Below, in pieces: positions 15,254-22,745 of a DNA stretch of 64,000 bases. Every line of letters begins with the position of its first letter. Positions within the stretch are counted from its first letter, which is position 1. This DNA is from Fen-178 sp963722575 (GTDB lineage: Bacteria; Acidobacteriota; Terriglobia; Bryobacterales; Bryobacteraceae): contig CAVRNR010000004.1 in assembly GCA_963722575.1 (NCBI GenBank), positions 323,664 to 387,663 on the forward strand, read 5' to 3'. A program made the position numbers and the translations under genes. The notes beneath the pieces were generated by a model. The model was not told the DNA's origin. It saw only the letters and a list, made by a program, of their open reading frames with translations, and ran no database searches.

Positions 15254-16906
15254 ATGAAACTTCGATACGTGTTGCCGTGCGCGGTGGCGCTGTTCGGTCT
15301 CGGCATGGCGGATGCCCAGTCCGTTTCCACCTCTTCCATTCCGCACCTCGAGAAACGCGGCCAGGCCACCCAGTTGATCGTGGACGGCCGCCCGTTCCTG
15401 ATCCTGGCCGGCGAGCTGACCAATTCGGCTTCCTCCAGCATGGAGTACATGGAGCCGTACTGGCCCAAGCTGGCCGCGGCCAACATGAACACGGTCCTGG
15501 CGGCGGTCACCTGGGAACTGGTCGAACCGCAACCGGGCAAGTTCGACTTTGCGTTGGTGGACGGCGCCATTCGCGAGGCCCGCCGGAACAACCTGCACCT
15601 GATCTTCCTGTGGTTTGGAAGCTGGAAGAATGGCGAGTCCAGCTATACGCCGCTGTGGGTGAAGAAAAACCAGAAGCAGTATCCGCTGTTTCTGCCGGAG
15701 AGCGGGCAGCCGATCACCTACCTTTCGGTTTTCAAGGAAGCCAACTGGAAGGCGGACGCCAACGCGTTCGCCGCGCTCATGCGCCACATCCGCGAAGTGG
15801 ATGGGGACGCCCACACCGTGATCATGATGCAGGTGGAGAACGAAGTGGGTTGCCCGGGAGCCACGCGCGACCAGGTGCCCGAGGCCAAGGCCGCCTTCGA
15901 CGCCCCGGTGCCGAAGCAACTCATGGACTACATGGTGAAGAACAAGCAGAACCTGGTCTCCGAGTTCCGCCAGTATTGGGAAGCGGCCGGAGGCAAAACG
16001 TCCGGAACGTGGGCCGAAGTGTTCGGCAACCAGCCCATGACCAACGAGATCTTCATGGCCTGGTACTACGCACTCTACGTCGACCAGGTAGCCAAAGCCG
16101 GCAAGGCCGAGTATGCGCTGCCCATGTTCATCAATGTGGACCTGGGCCCGGCCATCGGCGAGTACTCGAGCGGCGGTGCGCTGCCCATCAAGTTGAACGT
16201 GTGGCAGCAGGGCGCGCCGGCCATCGACATCATCGCGCCCGATATCTACCTGCCGAACTTCGCGGAATGGTGCGCGTGGTACGACCGCTCCGGGAATCCG
16301 CTGTGGATTCCGGAAACCCGCGGAGATGCCGCGAATGCGTTCTACGCCATTGGAAACCACGCCGCGATGGGGATTTCGCCCTTCGGCATCGAGCGCCAGG
16401 CGGACGCTTCCACGCCCTTGGCCCAGGCGTACGGATTGCTGGCCCAGGCGGCCCCGGAGATTCTCGAGGCGCAAGCCAAGGGCGCCATCAAAGCAGTCTC
16501 GCTAAACGCCCAGCACCCCGCGGAAACCGTGAAACTGGGCAACTACACGTTCGCATTTTCAATGGGGAGGATGCGGGGGCCGGCGCCGGCTGCCGGCGCC
16601 AACCAAAACGCGCAGCCCTCCTCGTACGCCATCGTGATTTCCACCGGACCCGACGATTACACGATCCTGGGCAGCGGGGTGCAAGCCACGTTCAATGGCC
16701 CGGGGCCGTCGCCGGCCGCGGTTGCGAAGCTCGAGGAAGGCGCGTATGTGGACGGACGCTGGGTGCCGGGACGCCGTCTGAACGGCGACGACATCATGCT
16801 GAATTACGACGCCCCGAACAAGGCCATCAAGAACGAGTCCGGGCAAGGTTTTCGACTGGCGGCCGGCGCTCCCAAAGCGCTTCACTTGCAGATCTACGGT
16901 TACTAA
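15254..16906 (+). CDS. Secreted GH35-type beta-galactosidase with DUF5597 C-terminus
   Basis: A 550-residue protein with a signal peptide (about 21 residues, ending ADAQ). The barrel shows VTWELVEPQPGKFDF, acid/base MMQVENEVG at about residue 197, and nucleophile WIPETRGDA at about 355. The last 100 residues form the DUF5597 beta domain (YVDGRWVPGRRLNGDD). It is probably a periplasmic exo-beta-galactosidase. A decayed copy of the same C-terminal domain occurs at 21860-22101. The upstream gap shared with the divergent phosphoesterase gene is about 60 bases. Confidence 0.9.
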   Translation: MKLRYVLPCAVALFGLGMADAQSVSTSSIPHLEKRGQATQLIVDGRPFLILAGELTNSASSSMEYMEPYWPKLAAANMNTVLAAVTWELVEPQPGKFDFALVDGAIREARRNNLHLIFLWFGSWKNGESSYTPLWVKKNQKQYPLFLPESGQPITYLSVFKEANWKADANAFAALMRHIREVDGDAHTVIMMQVENEVGCPGATRDQVPEAKAAFDAPVPKQLMDYMVKNKQNLVSEFRQYWEAAGGKTSGTWAEVFGNQPMTNEIFMAWYYALYVDQVAKAGKAEYALPMFINVDLGPAIGEYSSGGALPIKLNVWQQGAPAIDIIAPDIYLPNFAEWCAWYDRSGNPLWIPETRGDAANAFYAIGNHAAMGISPFGIERQADASTPLAQAYGLLAQAAPEILEAQAKGAIKAVSLNAQHPAETVKLGNYTFAFSMGRMRGPAPAAGANQNAQPSSYAIVISTGPDDYTILGSGVQATFNGPGPSPAAVAKLEEGAYVDGRWVPGRRLNGDDIMLNYDAPNKAIKNESGQGFRLAAGAPKALHLQIYGY

Positions 16907-16953
16907 TGAACCGCGCAGAGCAAGACTTGGGTGGCGTTAAGTAATTGAAAATA

Positions 16954-17028
16954 TGGAGCGGGAGACGGGACTCGAACCCGCAACGTCCAGCTTGGGAAGC
17001 TGGCATTCTACCGCTGAATTACTCCCGC
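16954..17028 (-). tRNA. tRNA-Gly (anticodon CCC)
   Basis: The reverse complement folds into a full cloverleaf: acceptor GCGGGAG (17028-17022) with CTCCCGC (16964-16958), anticodon loop TTCCCAA with CCC at 16996-16994, T-loop GGTTCGAGTCC, and an encoded CCA end. The anticodon stem is CCAGC/GCTGG. A possible -10 (TATAGT, 17067-17062) lies about 33 bases upstream of the mature 5' end. Confidence 0.97.
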
Positions 17029-17062
17029 GTTCCGGTGGTGTCCAAAAGCTTTTCAGCCCACA

Positions 17063-17263
17063 CTATACCACAGACCGGTCCGTCCCGATGGTGAGCCGTT
17101 TGGTGAGGATGTTGAATAGATTGGAAGGGCCGGGGCGCGGTTTTCCCTGGTTGTAGCCGGAGATGCTGCCACGGGCGACGAACCGGCCATGCACACGCAA
17201 CGCCGAGAGCGCCGCTTCCAGCGATTCGCTGCCCACCAGTTAAACCTTCGAGTTGACGCTCAT
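17063..17263 (-). pseudogene. Remnant of an NADPH-dependent medium-chain reductase (CurA/PTGR-like)
   Basis: ATG at 17263 begins MSVNSKV, a typical start for this family, followed at once by an in-frame TAA. The frame then continues LVGSESLEAALSALRVHGR, VARGSISGYNQGKPRPGP and NLFNILTKRLTI to a TAG at 17063. That is the C-terminal cofactor-domain signature of curcumin/prostaglandin reductases, which normally have about 340 residues. About 260 internal residues are missing, so the gene is an N-to-C deletion remnant next to tRNA-Gly. It produces nothing functional as it stands. Confidence 0.7.
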
Positions 17264-17273
17264 GCCGAACGGA

Positions 17274-18224
17274 CTACTCGAGGACCACCGGCCGCCAGGA
17301 TTTGTCGGGATTGAACCGCGTCATCTGGCGGGCTGCGACGGGGGTGGTGGCCCCCAGATCCTTTTCGTAAACCACTCCCTCGTGATTGATGAGAAGGGTC
17401 AGGATTCCGGACACGCCATACTCCGCGGGCCAGGCGACCAGCGCGAAGCCGCCAATCATCTTGCCTTTCACCACATAGTCGAACGCGCCTCCGGCAGCAT
17501 CCGGCCCCTGCGATTTCAGCACTCGAAAGTAGTATCCGTGGAAGGGTTCCGGCTTCTTGCCCCCTGCCGGATTGGCGGCCGCGGCCTCGGCGAAATCCCG
17601 CGAAACCAGGGGATCGGGAGCGCCCTCCACATACAGCCCATCCTGCTTGCCCGGCGTGGCGGCGATCTTCTGCGCATAATCCAGGACACGATCTCCGTCG
17701 TGCGCCGTGGCGGCGTATTCCAATTGCGCCTCCGCGTAGCCCCGGCAAACCTCCATGGCGTTCAATTCGTTCCTGCCAATCCTGCGGGCGAGAATCTCGA
17801 CCCTCCCGCTGGCCGAATCCAGTTGCCATTTTCCGTCCTTGCGAATCACCGGGACCGGAAAGGGCCACTCCTGTTCCCCTACCGTGAAGGTCGCCCTGTC
17901 GGGCGTCAAGGGGTCCTCGTCAATCCGGAGCTTTTCGTGAGCCGAGCGCGCAAACTCGGCGCGAGACTCCTTGTCTTCGGCGGCGTCGCCGGATTCGACA
18001 ATCTCCTTGCCCTCGGGTCCGAAGATCTGGAGGAGGGCCGCCGTGTCATTGTGCTCCGCGGCATCAATCGTGGCCTGAACGGCCTCTTGCGGCGTCGCGA
18101 ATGTGCGCTGGCCGTCCTTGGGGGCGGCGGTCAATAGAGTTGCCCCAACCGCCAGCCCGGCGGTGAAAAGCCACGCCAGCCGATGGGGGCTGTTTTTCGA
18201 GTCAATAGAATTGATTTTCGCCAT
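17274..18224 (-). CDS. DUF2950 secreted protein
   Basis: A 316-residue protein from ATG 18224 (TAGGAG upstream) with a signal peptide (AWLFTAGLAVGATLLTAAP). Residues about 45-316 match DUF2950: FATPQEAVQATIDAAEHND, FTVGEQEWPFPVPVI, PEPFHGYYFRVLKSQG, and a C-terminal VVYEKDLGATTPVAARQMTRFNPD. The function is unknown. The gene starts 13 bases after the DUF3300 gene ends, and the pair occurs together in other bacteria, so they form an operon with a presumed envelope role. Confidence 0.88.
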   Translation of the reverse strand: MAKINSIDSKNSPHRLAWLFTAGLAVGATLLTAAPKDGQRTFATPQEAVQATIDAAEHNDTAALLQIFGPEGKEIVESGDAAEDKESRAEFARSAHEKLRIDEDPLTPDRATFTVGEQEWPFPVPVIRKDGKWQLDSASGRVEILARRIGRNELNAMEVCRGYAEAQLEYAATAHDGDRVLDYAQKIAATPGKQDGLYVEGAPDPLVSRDFAEAAAANPAGGKKPEPFHGYYFRVLKSQGPDAAGGAFDYVVKGKMIGGFALVAWPAEYGVSGILTLLINHEGVVYEKDLGATTPVAARQMTRFNPDKSWRPVVLE

Positions 18225-18237
18225 GGTATTTTCGCTC

Positions 18238-19449
18238 CTATCGATGTCCACCACCGCGGTTTCCGCCTCCGCCGCCACCACGCATGGCGCCGCCGCCACC
18301 ACCACCACCGCGCATGGCGCCTCCGCCGCCGCTGCGGGCGGGCCCCAGGCTGGAGTACCCGTGGTCGCTCTCGATCCGCGCCGCGCTGCCCTCCCGAACG
18401 CCGCCGAAAGCGTTACGGTTCCGCGCAGGTGCGCTCCGCGCAATCTGCCGATTGCCTATTCGCTCGGCTCCGGTTTGGGATCTGGCGCCTCGAGATTGCG
18501 CCTGTGCGGCAGTTGCGCGCGATCGCAGGTTTTGGCGCACGTTGCCTCCGTAACGGTTGGCCACGGCAGCGTTTGCATACGGCACGCCCAGGCGATGCGA
18601 GGCATCGTGGGACCATGCGCTGGTTCCATTCAGGCTGCCGATACCGCGGGAGTTGAAATTGTAGCGGTGAATGAAGTTGTGGTTGACCATAATGTTGTGG
18701 CCGCCCCAGCCGAAACCCCAACCCCAGCCGCCCCAGCCGCCCCAGCCGCCGCCAAAATAGAATCCCATCGGGATGCCCATTCCAAATCCCCAGTAACCGC
18801 CCCCTATGAACGGACCGTAAAACCAATCCGCATACGGATAATAAAGCGGCGGACCCCAGAAGTAGGCGGGATCGTAATTGGGCAGGTACATCATTTGCGG
18901 ATTAGCGGGCTCGATCACAATGAAGGGTTGCCCGTTCTCGTTGGTGGTGGTCACGGTCTGCTGAGGCGTCGAAGACAGTTTCCCCGCCTGCCGCGCCTTG
19001 AGCCGCATGCGCTGTACGGCGTCCATCACGTCGGCCTGCTGGCTCAGAAACGCGTTTCCCAGATTGGTGGTCCACGTAATGTCCTGGTTCAACCGTTTGA
19101 CGAGGTCCGGAAAGACCACTAAGGCCTGTATGCTCGGGTCCCAGTTTTGCTGCTCGGCCGCTTGCGTCAGAGCGGCGCCGGTGATGCCCGGGTTTCGCTG
19201 GAGCCACTGCAAGGCTTCGACGACTTCGAGCGGATAGGTGGACGCCACCAGGATCTGGCTGACCAGCGGATCCGGGTAGAGTGCGATGGGCGCCACCAGA
19301 TCGTCGAGTTGATCGGGCGTCAGCGTCTGGCCGGGAGGGGGAAGTTCCGGAGCCTGTTGGGCCAGCAGTAGTCCGCCCATCGGTACAAGAAGCAGCGCCG
19401 CACACAGAACGGCCCGCATTGGGAAAGAGAATAAATAGAAGCGTTTCAT
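18238..19449 (-). CDS. DUF3300 secreted protein with a Gly-rich tail
   Basis: A 403-residue protein from ATG 19449 with a signal peptide ending LLAQQ. The DUF3300 core is at about 30-250 (DQLDDLVAPIALYPDPLVSQIL, STYPLEVVEALQWLQRN, WTTNLGNAFLSQQADVMDAVQ). A Gly/Trp-rich segment (GGGWGGWGGWGWGFGWGG) and a terminal Arg/Gly-rich tail (RGGGGGGGAMRGG) follow. The extreme composition suggests a surface-exposed or self-associating protein. It is translationally close to the DUF2950 gene. Function unknown. Confidence 0.88.
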   Translation of the reverse strand: MKRFYLFSFPMRAVLCAALLLVPMGGLLLAQQAPELPPPGQTLTPDQLDDLVAPIALYPDPLVSQILVASTYPLEVVEALQWLQRNPGITGAALTQAAEQQNWDPSIQALVVFPDLVKRLNQDITWTTNLGNAFLSQQADVMDAVQRMRLKARQAGKLSSTPQQTVTTTNENGQPFIVIEPANPQMMYLPNYDPAYFWGPPLYYPYADWFYGPFIGGGYWGFGMGIPMGFYFGGGWGGWGGWGWGFGWGGHNIMVNHNFIHRYNFNSRGIGSLNGTSAWSHDASHRLGVPYANAAVANRYGGNVRQNLRSRATAAQAQSRGARSQTGAERIGNRQIARSAPARNRNAFGGVREGSAARIESDHGYSSLGPARSGGGGAMRGGGGGGGAMRGGGGGGNRGGGHR

Positions 19450-19475
19450 GGATTTCGATCCTCTCGGGCGCGCCA

Positions 19476-19838
19476 TCACTTGGGGAGACTTTCTCCGCGC
19501 GCCCGCAATTCTTGCGCGGCCTGGAACCAGTCTTCTTCCGGAGATCCCTCCGGACAGCCTCTGGCTTGCCATAGGCTATAGGCCAGCGCGGCGATTTCCT
19601 CGTGCCCAAAGGTGGCGATGCCGTGTTCATTCACCGCTTCCCGGTGTACCTGCTCGGTATGCTGGTGAGCTTTTTGGGAGTACTCAAGAGCTTGCCTGGA
19701 GAGCTCTTGCCCGGTCTGGTGATCTTGTTTTTCATGGGCTTCCGCGGCCCTACGATGAGCGTGGGCGGCACTATCGTGCAACTCGGCGGCTCGTTGATGA
19801 TTCTCGTAGTGCGATCCGTGGTTATAGCGAGTAGACAT
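19476..19838 (-). CDS. His-rich small protein with C-terminal DUF2934
   Basis: 120 residues. The first 75 are rich in His, Ala and Glu (RAAELHDSAAHAHRRAAEAH) and look helical; the end carries the DUF2934 signature LAYSLWQARGCPEGSPEEDW. The start ATG overlaps the stop of the upstream gene (TAATG at 19838), showing translational coupling. Proteins of this type are often near stress genes; a metal-binding role of the His-rich helix is only a guess. Confidence 0.82.
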   Translation of the reverse strand: MSTRYNHGSHYENHQRAAELHDSAAHAHRRAAEAHEKQDHQTGQELSRQALEYSQKAHQHTEQVHREAVNEHGIATFGHEEIAALAYSLWQARGCPEGSPEEDWFQAAQELRARGESLPK

Positions 19839-20035
19839 TAGAGAGGCCTCATTTGTCCCGACTTGCTGTGCGCTTCCCGGGCCAGCTTGTAAGCGTGATC
19901 CGAGTACTCCAGCGCTCGTTGCGCATGCCAGCTTCCGGCCACGCCGTCCCCTTTCTCGTTATGCTCGGCGGCGGTACGATGGGCCTGCGCTGCCAGTTCG
20001 TGCAGTTCGGCGGCTTTCCGGTGTTCCTCGTGCAT
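19838..20035 (-). CDS. Small His/Ala-rich helical protein
   Basis: 65 residues (HEEHRKAAELHELAAQAHRT) that clearly resemble the N-terminal helix of the next gene, from which they may derive by partial duplication. Its stop overlaps the next start. A short ORF alone would be weak evidence, but the shared motif and coupling make it convincing. It lacks the DUF2934 end. Function unknown. Confidence 0.7.
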   Translation of the reverse strand: MHEEHRKAAELHELAAQAHRTAAEHNEKGDGVAGSWHAQRALEYSDHAYKLAREAHSKSGQMRPL

Positions 20036-20174
20036 GGCGATTTCTCCTGTGGACGAGCACTCGACTCTCCCTCAGATGAGCAATCGGGTTGCCGATTCCA
20101 CGCCCCAACGAATCGTCAACTATGGAATGACGGGCCGTGCGGATTTTGCATCCGCGATGGCAGATTCTGCACGT

Positions 20175-20684
20175 TCACGGCTTCGCCGGCAGAGCGATCC
20201 CCGCCTTGGCCAGAGCGCGCTCGAGCATCTTGACGGCGCGGACCTCCGGCACATTCCGCGCAATGGAGATTTCCGATGCCAGCATATGGCGCGCGCGGTC
20301 GCACAGCCCCTTCTCGTGAAACGAGAGCGGCTTGCCGATTTGAATCTGCAAGAGGCTCTTGAAGACCTCCGCGGCTTGGAGAAGATCGCCGCTTTGCAGT
20401 TTCTCGCGATTCTGCTTCAAGCGCACCTTCCAATCGCGGCTGATGGCGCACCAGCCGTTGGAGAGAAAGGAAAGGATGCGCGAAATCTCCCGGTCTTTGG
20501 TCACTCTCCGCAGTCCGACGTTGGAGGCGTTTGAAAACGGCACCAACACCGTCATGCCGCCCAATCCGAAGCGAAGCAGATAGAACTTTTCGCACGCGGA
20601 GCCAAAGGAGCGTGTGCTGATATTCTCGATGGTCCCAACACCCTGGTTGGGATACACCACTTTTTCACCGATCCGAAAGGTCAT
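20175..20684 (-). CDS. CarD/CdnL-family transcription regulator
   Basis: 169 residues from ATG 20684. The N-terminal Tudor-like RNA polymerase interaction domain is visible (FRIGEKVVYPNQGVGTIENI, KFYLLRFGLGGMTVLVPFSNASNVGLR), then a helical DNA-binding domain (WCAISRDWKVRLKQNREKL, LSFHEKGLCDRARHMLASEI). CarD proteins bind the polymerase beta subunit and stabilise open promoter complexes, often at rRNA promoters. A good promoter lies upstream at 20749-20778. The Trp that wedges the transcription bubble is probably the one in ISRDWK. Confidence 0.9.
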   Translation of the reverse strand: MTFRIGEKVVYPNQGVGTIENISTRSFGSACEKFYLLRFGLGGMTVLVPFSNASNVGLRRVTKDREISRILSFLSNGWCAISRDWKVRLKQNREKLQSGDLLQAAEVFKSLLQIQIGKPLSFHEKGLCDRARHMLASEISIARNVPEVRAVKMLERALAKAGIALPAKP

Positions 20685-20748
20685 CGGAGGTCCCCCACAA
20701 ACCACCGCTCTCAGGTGTTGCTACGGAGTGCGCGTAACAACTCCTTGA

Positions 20749-20778
20749 ATGGTACGCGTTGGAGGATGCGCGTGTCAA
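20749..20778 (-). promoter_or_regulatory. Sigma-70-type promoter for the CarD gene
   Basis: On the minus strand, TTGACA (20778-20773) is followed after 18 bases by TACCAT (20754-20749), about 65 bases before the CarD start. The -35 is a perfect consensus. Confidence 0.55.
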
Positions 20779-20781
20779 CCG

Positions 20782-20809
20782 GTAGGGGCCGGGCGGGCCC
20801 AGCCCCTAC
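20782..20809. repeat. GTAGGGGCYGGGC-type palindrome (copy 1)
   Basis: A 28-base palindrome bounded by GTAGGGGC and GCCCCTAC. Its TAG is the stop codon of the small gene on the minus strand that ends at 20806. Related copies lie at 33643-33661/35039-35054, 35074-35097 and 38955-38982. Confidence 0.75.
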
Positions 20810-21105
20810 GCGCTTTCGGCCTTTTCGCCTTCCACGGGCAGACCGCGTTCCGCCAGCAGCAATCGCCGGAGGGACCGCAGATCGTTCAGGATCCTGCGGC
20901 TGGATGTGATGTGGAGATTCAGCTTGGCCAGATTATAGGAAACCAGGAGCAGCGCCTCCTTGCGGCGGATTGCGCCTTCGTGCTCCGCGGCCGCAATTTC
21001 CGCCTCCACATCGCGCCGGGCTTCGTCCAGAGCCTCGGCGAGCATAGCCACATACTCGTGAGAACCCTCGATACTGTCAAACGGCGTCTCGGCTTTGTCG
21101 CTCAC
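20806..21105 (-). CDS. Small helical hypothetical protein (GTG start)
   Basis: A GTG at 21105 with GGAAAGG 6 bases upstream gives a 99-residue protein (VSDKAETPFDSIEGSHEYVA). An acidic helix (LDEARRDVEAEIAAAEHEGA) is followed by a hydrophobic/amphipathic region (EALLLVSYNLAKLNLHI) and a basic helix (RRILNDLRSLRRLLLAERG). It is probably a small coiled-coil adaptor. The stop lies inside the palindromic repeat at 20782-20809. I do not recognise the family. Confidence 0.7.
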   Translation of the reverse strand: MSDKAETPFDSIEGSHEYVAMLAEALDEARRDVEAEIAAAEHEGAIRRKEALLLVSYNLAKLNLHITSSRRILNDLRSLRRLLLAERGLPVEGEKAESA

Positions 21106-21302
21106 AACACGCCTTTCCGACCGCCTACCCCGGGGGTGGTCCTGCACAAACTCAAGTGTTCCCCTATTTTCGCACAAATCGGGGGAGTGGGCGGTCGGGG
21201 GATATAATGGTTGCCCGCTAGGGACCATTCGCCAGAACCGCCAAACACCGTCTACGGATTCGTGCCGGGTGATGTCCGTGTGATGTTTCGCCGGGGACGC
21301 CG

Positions 21303-21758
21303 TCAGGTCGGCCACTGAATCTCGCGGCGAAAATCGGCATGAGCGAGGAGTTCTGGCGCTGGCCTGAATCCAGGAAAGCAGATGAGCGCGATTTGAAGCC
21401 CCGAGTGCCGGGCATGCTTCAGGGCCGGAATGGAGTCGGTGTCATTCGTGGCTAAGGCAATCACGTCAACGGAGCGATTTGCGGAGAGATTTGCGATGTC
21501 GATGCCGAATAGGACAACTCATGCAGCCATCTGTCATTCGCGGTGAATTGCCTCACCTGTCCCGACACCGGCTGCCTCGCCGTTCCCGTGAAGCCCGCTG
21601 AATCATATGAACATGATCCGGTGAATTACCTTGTCCTGGGCTTGGCATGCCTTGGCGATCTTTTCAATATACGCAGGGTCTTTCGGTGGCCTGTTGGTCT
21701 GCTTGCACAACGCGCGGACATAGCCGCCATCGAGCATCACGCAGATTTTGGTGGGCAT
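21303..21758 (-). pseudogene. Decayed NYN-domain (LabA/DUF88-like) nuclease gene
   Basis: ATG at 21758 begins PTKICVMLDGGYVRALCKQT, the NYN N-terminal strand with its Asp, and runs to a TGA at HRIMFI. One frame over, the protein continues YDSAGFTGTARQPVSG and FTANDRWLHELSYS. Another shift then leads to GIDIANLSANRSVDVIALA and TNDTDSIPALKHARHSG to a stop at 21303. About 40 residues between the last two blocks are missing. All three NYN acidic blocks are recognisable, so this was a PIN-like RNase gene and has at least two frameshifts and a deletion. Confidence 0.75.
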
Positions 21759-21859
21759 AATATTAAAGACCCGGAGGGTGTAACCCCGTGGGCCCGTATA
21801 GTGCTCGCCTACGAGCGTAGCGGATAAACTACGATGGCCGTTCGACCACCTGAACAGAC

Positions 21860-22101
21860 TGTCTCACGAACAGCACCGATTACACAAATGCACGGTGGAG
21901 GTTACATTCTCTTCGAACACTCCGGGCGCCCCCATCGCCGGCATCCTCTCCATCGACGAAGGCACGTACGTGGACGGCCGCTGGGTTCCCGGACGCAGGC
22001 TGAGCGGCGACGAGAACGGCCAGGGGAAGTTTTTGCGGCTCGGCGGCGGCAACAGCCGCAACGGCAGCATCCAGCGAGTGAAGCTCTATCGCTACCGCTG
22101 A
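21860..22101 (+). pseudogene. C-terminal remnant of a DUF5597/GH35 galactosidase gene
   Basis: From GTG 21895 the frame reads VEVTFSSNTPGAP, EGTYVDGRWVPGRRLSGDE and GQGKFLRLGGG to a stop at 22101, matching the C-terminus of the intact GH35 protein encoded at 15254-16906 (EGAYVDGRWVPGRRLNGDD). Just upstream another frame gives STDYT, matching DDYTI of that protein. Only the last 75 or so codons survive; the catalytic barrel is gone. Confidence 0.7.
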
Positions 22102-22181
22102 CGGTGAGAGACTTTAACCCCGCCACCCCGCAGGGCGGCATGACCGGCGCGGTACAATAACCGCTTCGGGAGGATGATATC

Positions 22182-22631
22182 GTGAAAGAACTCGTCGTTC
22201 GGCCCACCGCCAAGTTCATCAAGGCAGGTGCAATCCTGGCGGCCATCGTTGTGCTGGTGGTGGAAATCGCGTACCTGGCAAAATGGCGCCACAACGAGGC
22301 GCTGACCTGGGTGCCTATCGCCGCTCCGCTGGTGCTGCTGTGGCCGGCCGAGCGCTGGCTTCGCCGCCAGTTTATCAAGGCGGTGGTGACCGACGACCGG
22401 CTGCGCTATGAGGTCGGAATCATGTCCAGATCCACCCGCAACATTCACCTTTCCAAGGTGCAGGATGTGCGCGTGGACCAGCGGCTGGCACAGCGCCTGT
22501 GGAACGTGGGGAATCTCTCCATCGAGACCGCGGGCGAGACTAGCCGCCTGACCATCCGCAACGTCGACGCCCCCCAGGCGCTGGCGGACAACATCATGAA
22601 CCGGGCGCAGCACGGACCGACCGGCATATGA
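22182..22631 (+). CDS. Bacterial PH-domain membrane protein
   Basis: 149 residues with two N-terminal membrane segments (AGAILAAIVVLVVEIAYL and WVPIAAPLVLLWPAERW), then a bacterial PH (bPH2/YdbS-like) domain: VVTDDRLRYEVGIMSRSTRNIHLSKVQDV, LSIETAGETSRLTIRNV. Such proteins sit in the inner membrane with the PH fold in the cytoplasm; the function is unknown. GGGAGGA lies upstream of the ATG. Confidence 0.85.
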   Translation: MKELVVRPTAKFIKAGAILAAIVVLVVEIAYLAKWRHNEALTWVPIAAPLVLLWPAERWLRRQFIKAVVTDDRLRYEVGIMSRSTRNIHLSKVQDVRVDQRLAQRLWNVGNLSIETAGETSRLTIRNVDAPQALADNIMNRAQHGPTGI

Positions 22632-22745
22632 GCGGAAAGCCGGCTGGCAAGACCCGCATCGGGCGTTCCGCCGCCGGCGCCACCTGCCGTTCCTCGCTGG
22701 TTGCTATGATTGGAATCCAATCTTACGGAAAGAAGGCATACTGAA

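Noticed and set aside
16953..17156. Frame starting METGLEPA-like next to tRNA-Gly
   Set aside because: This is the well-known spurious translation across a tRNA gene on the opposite strand.
21195..21215. TATAAT on the plus strand at 21203
   Set aside because: No gene or RNA follows on that strand and no -35 is seen, so it is likely chance.
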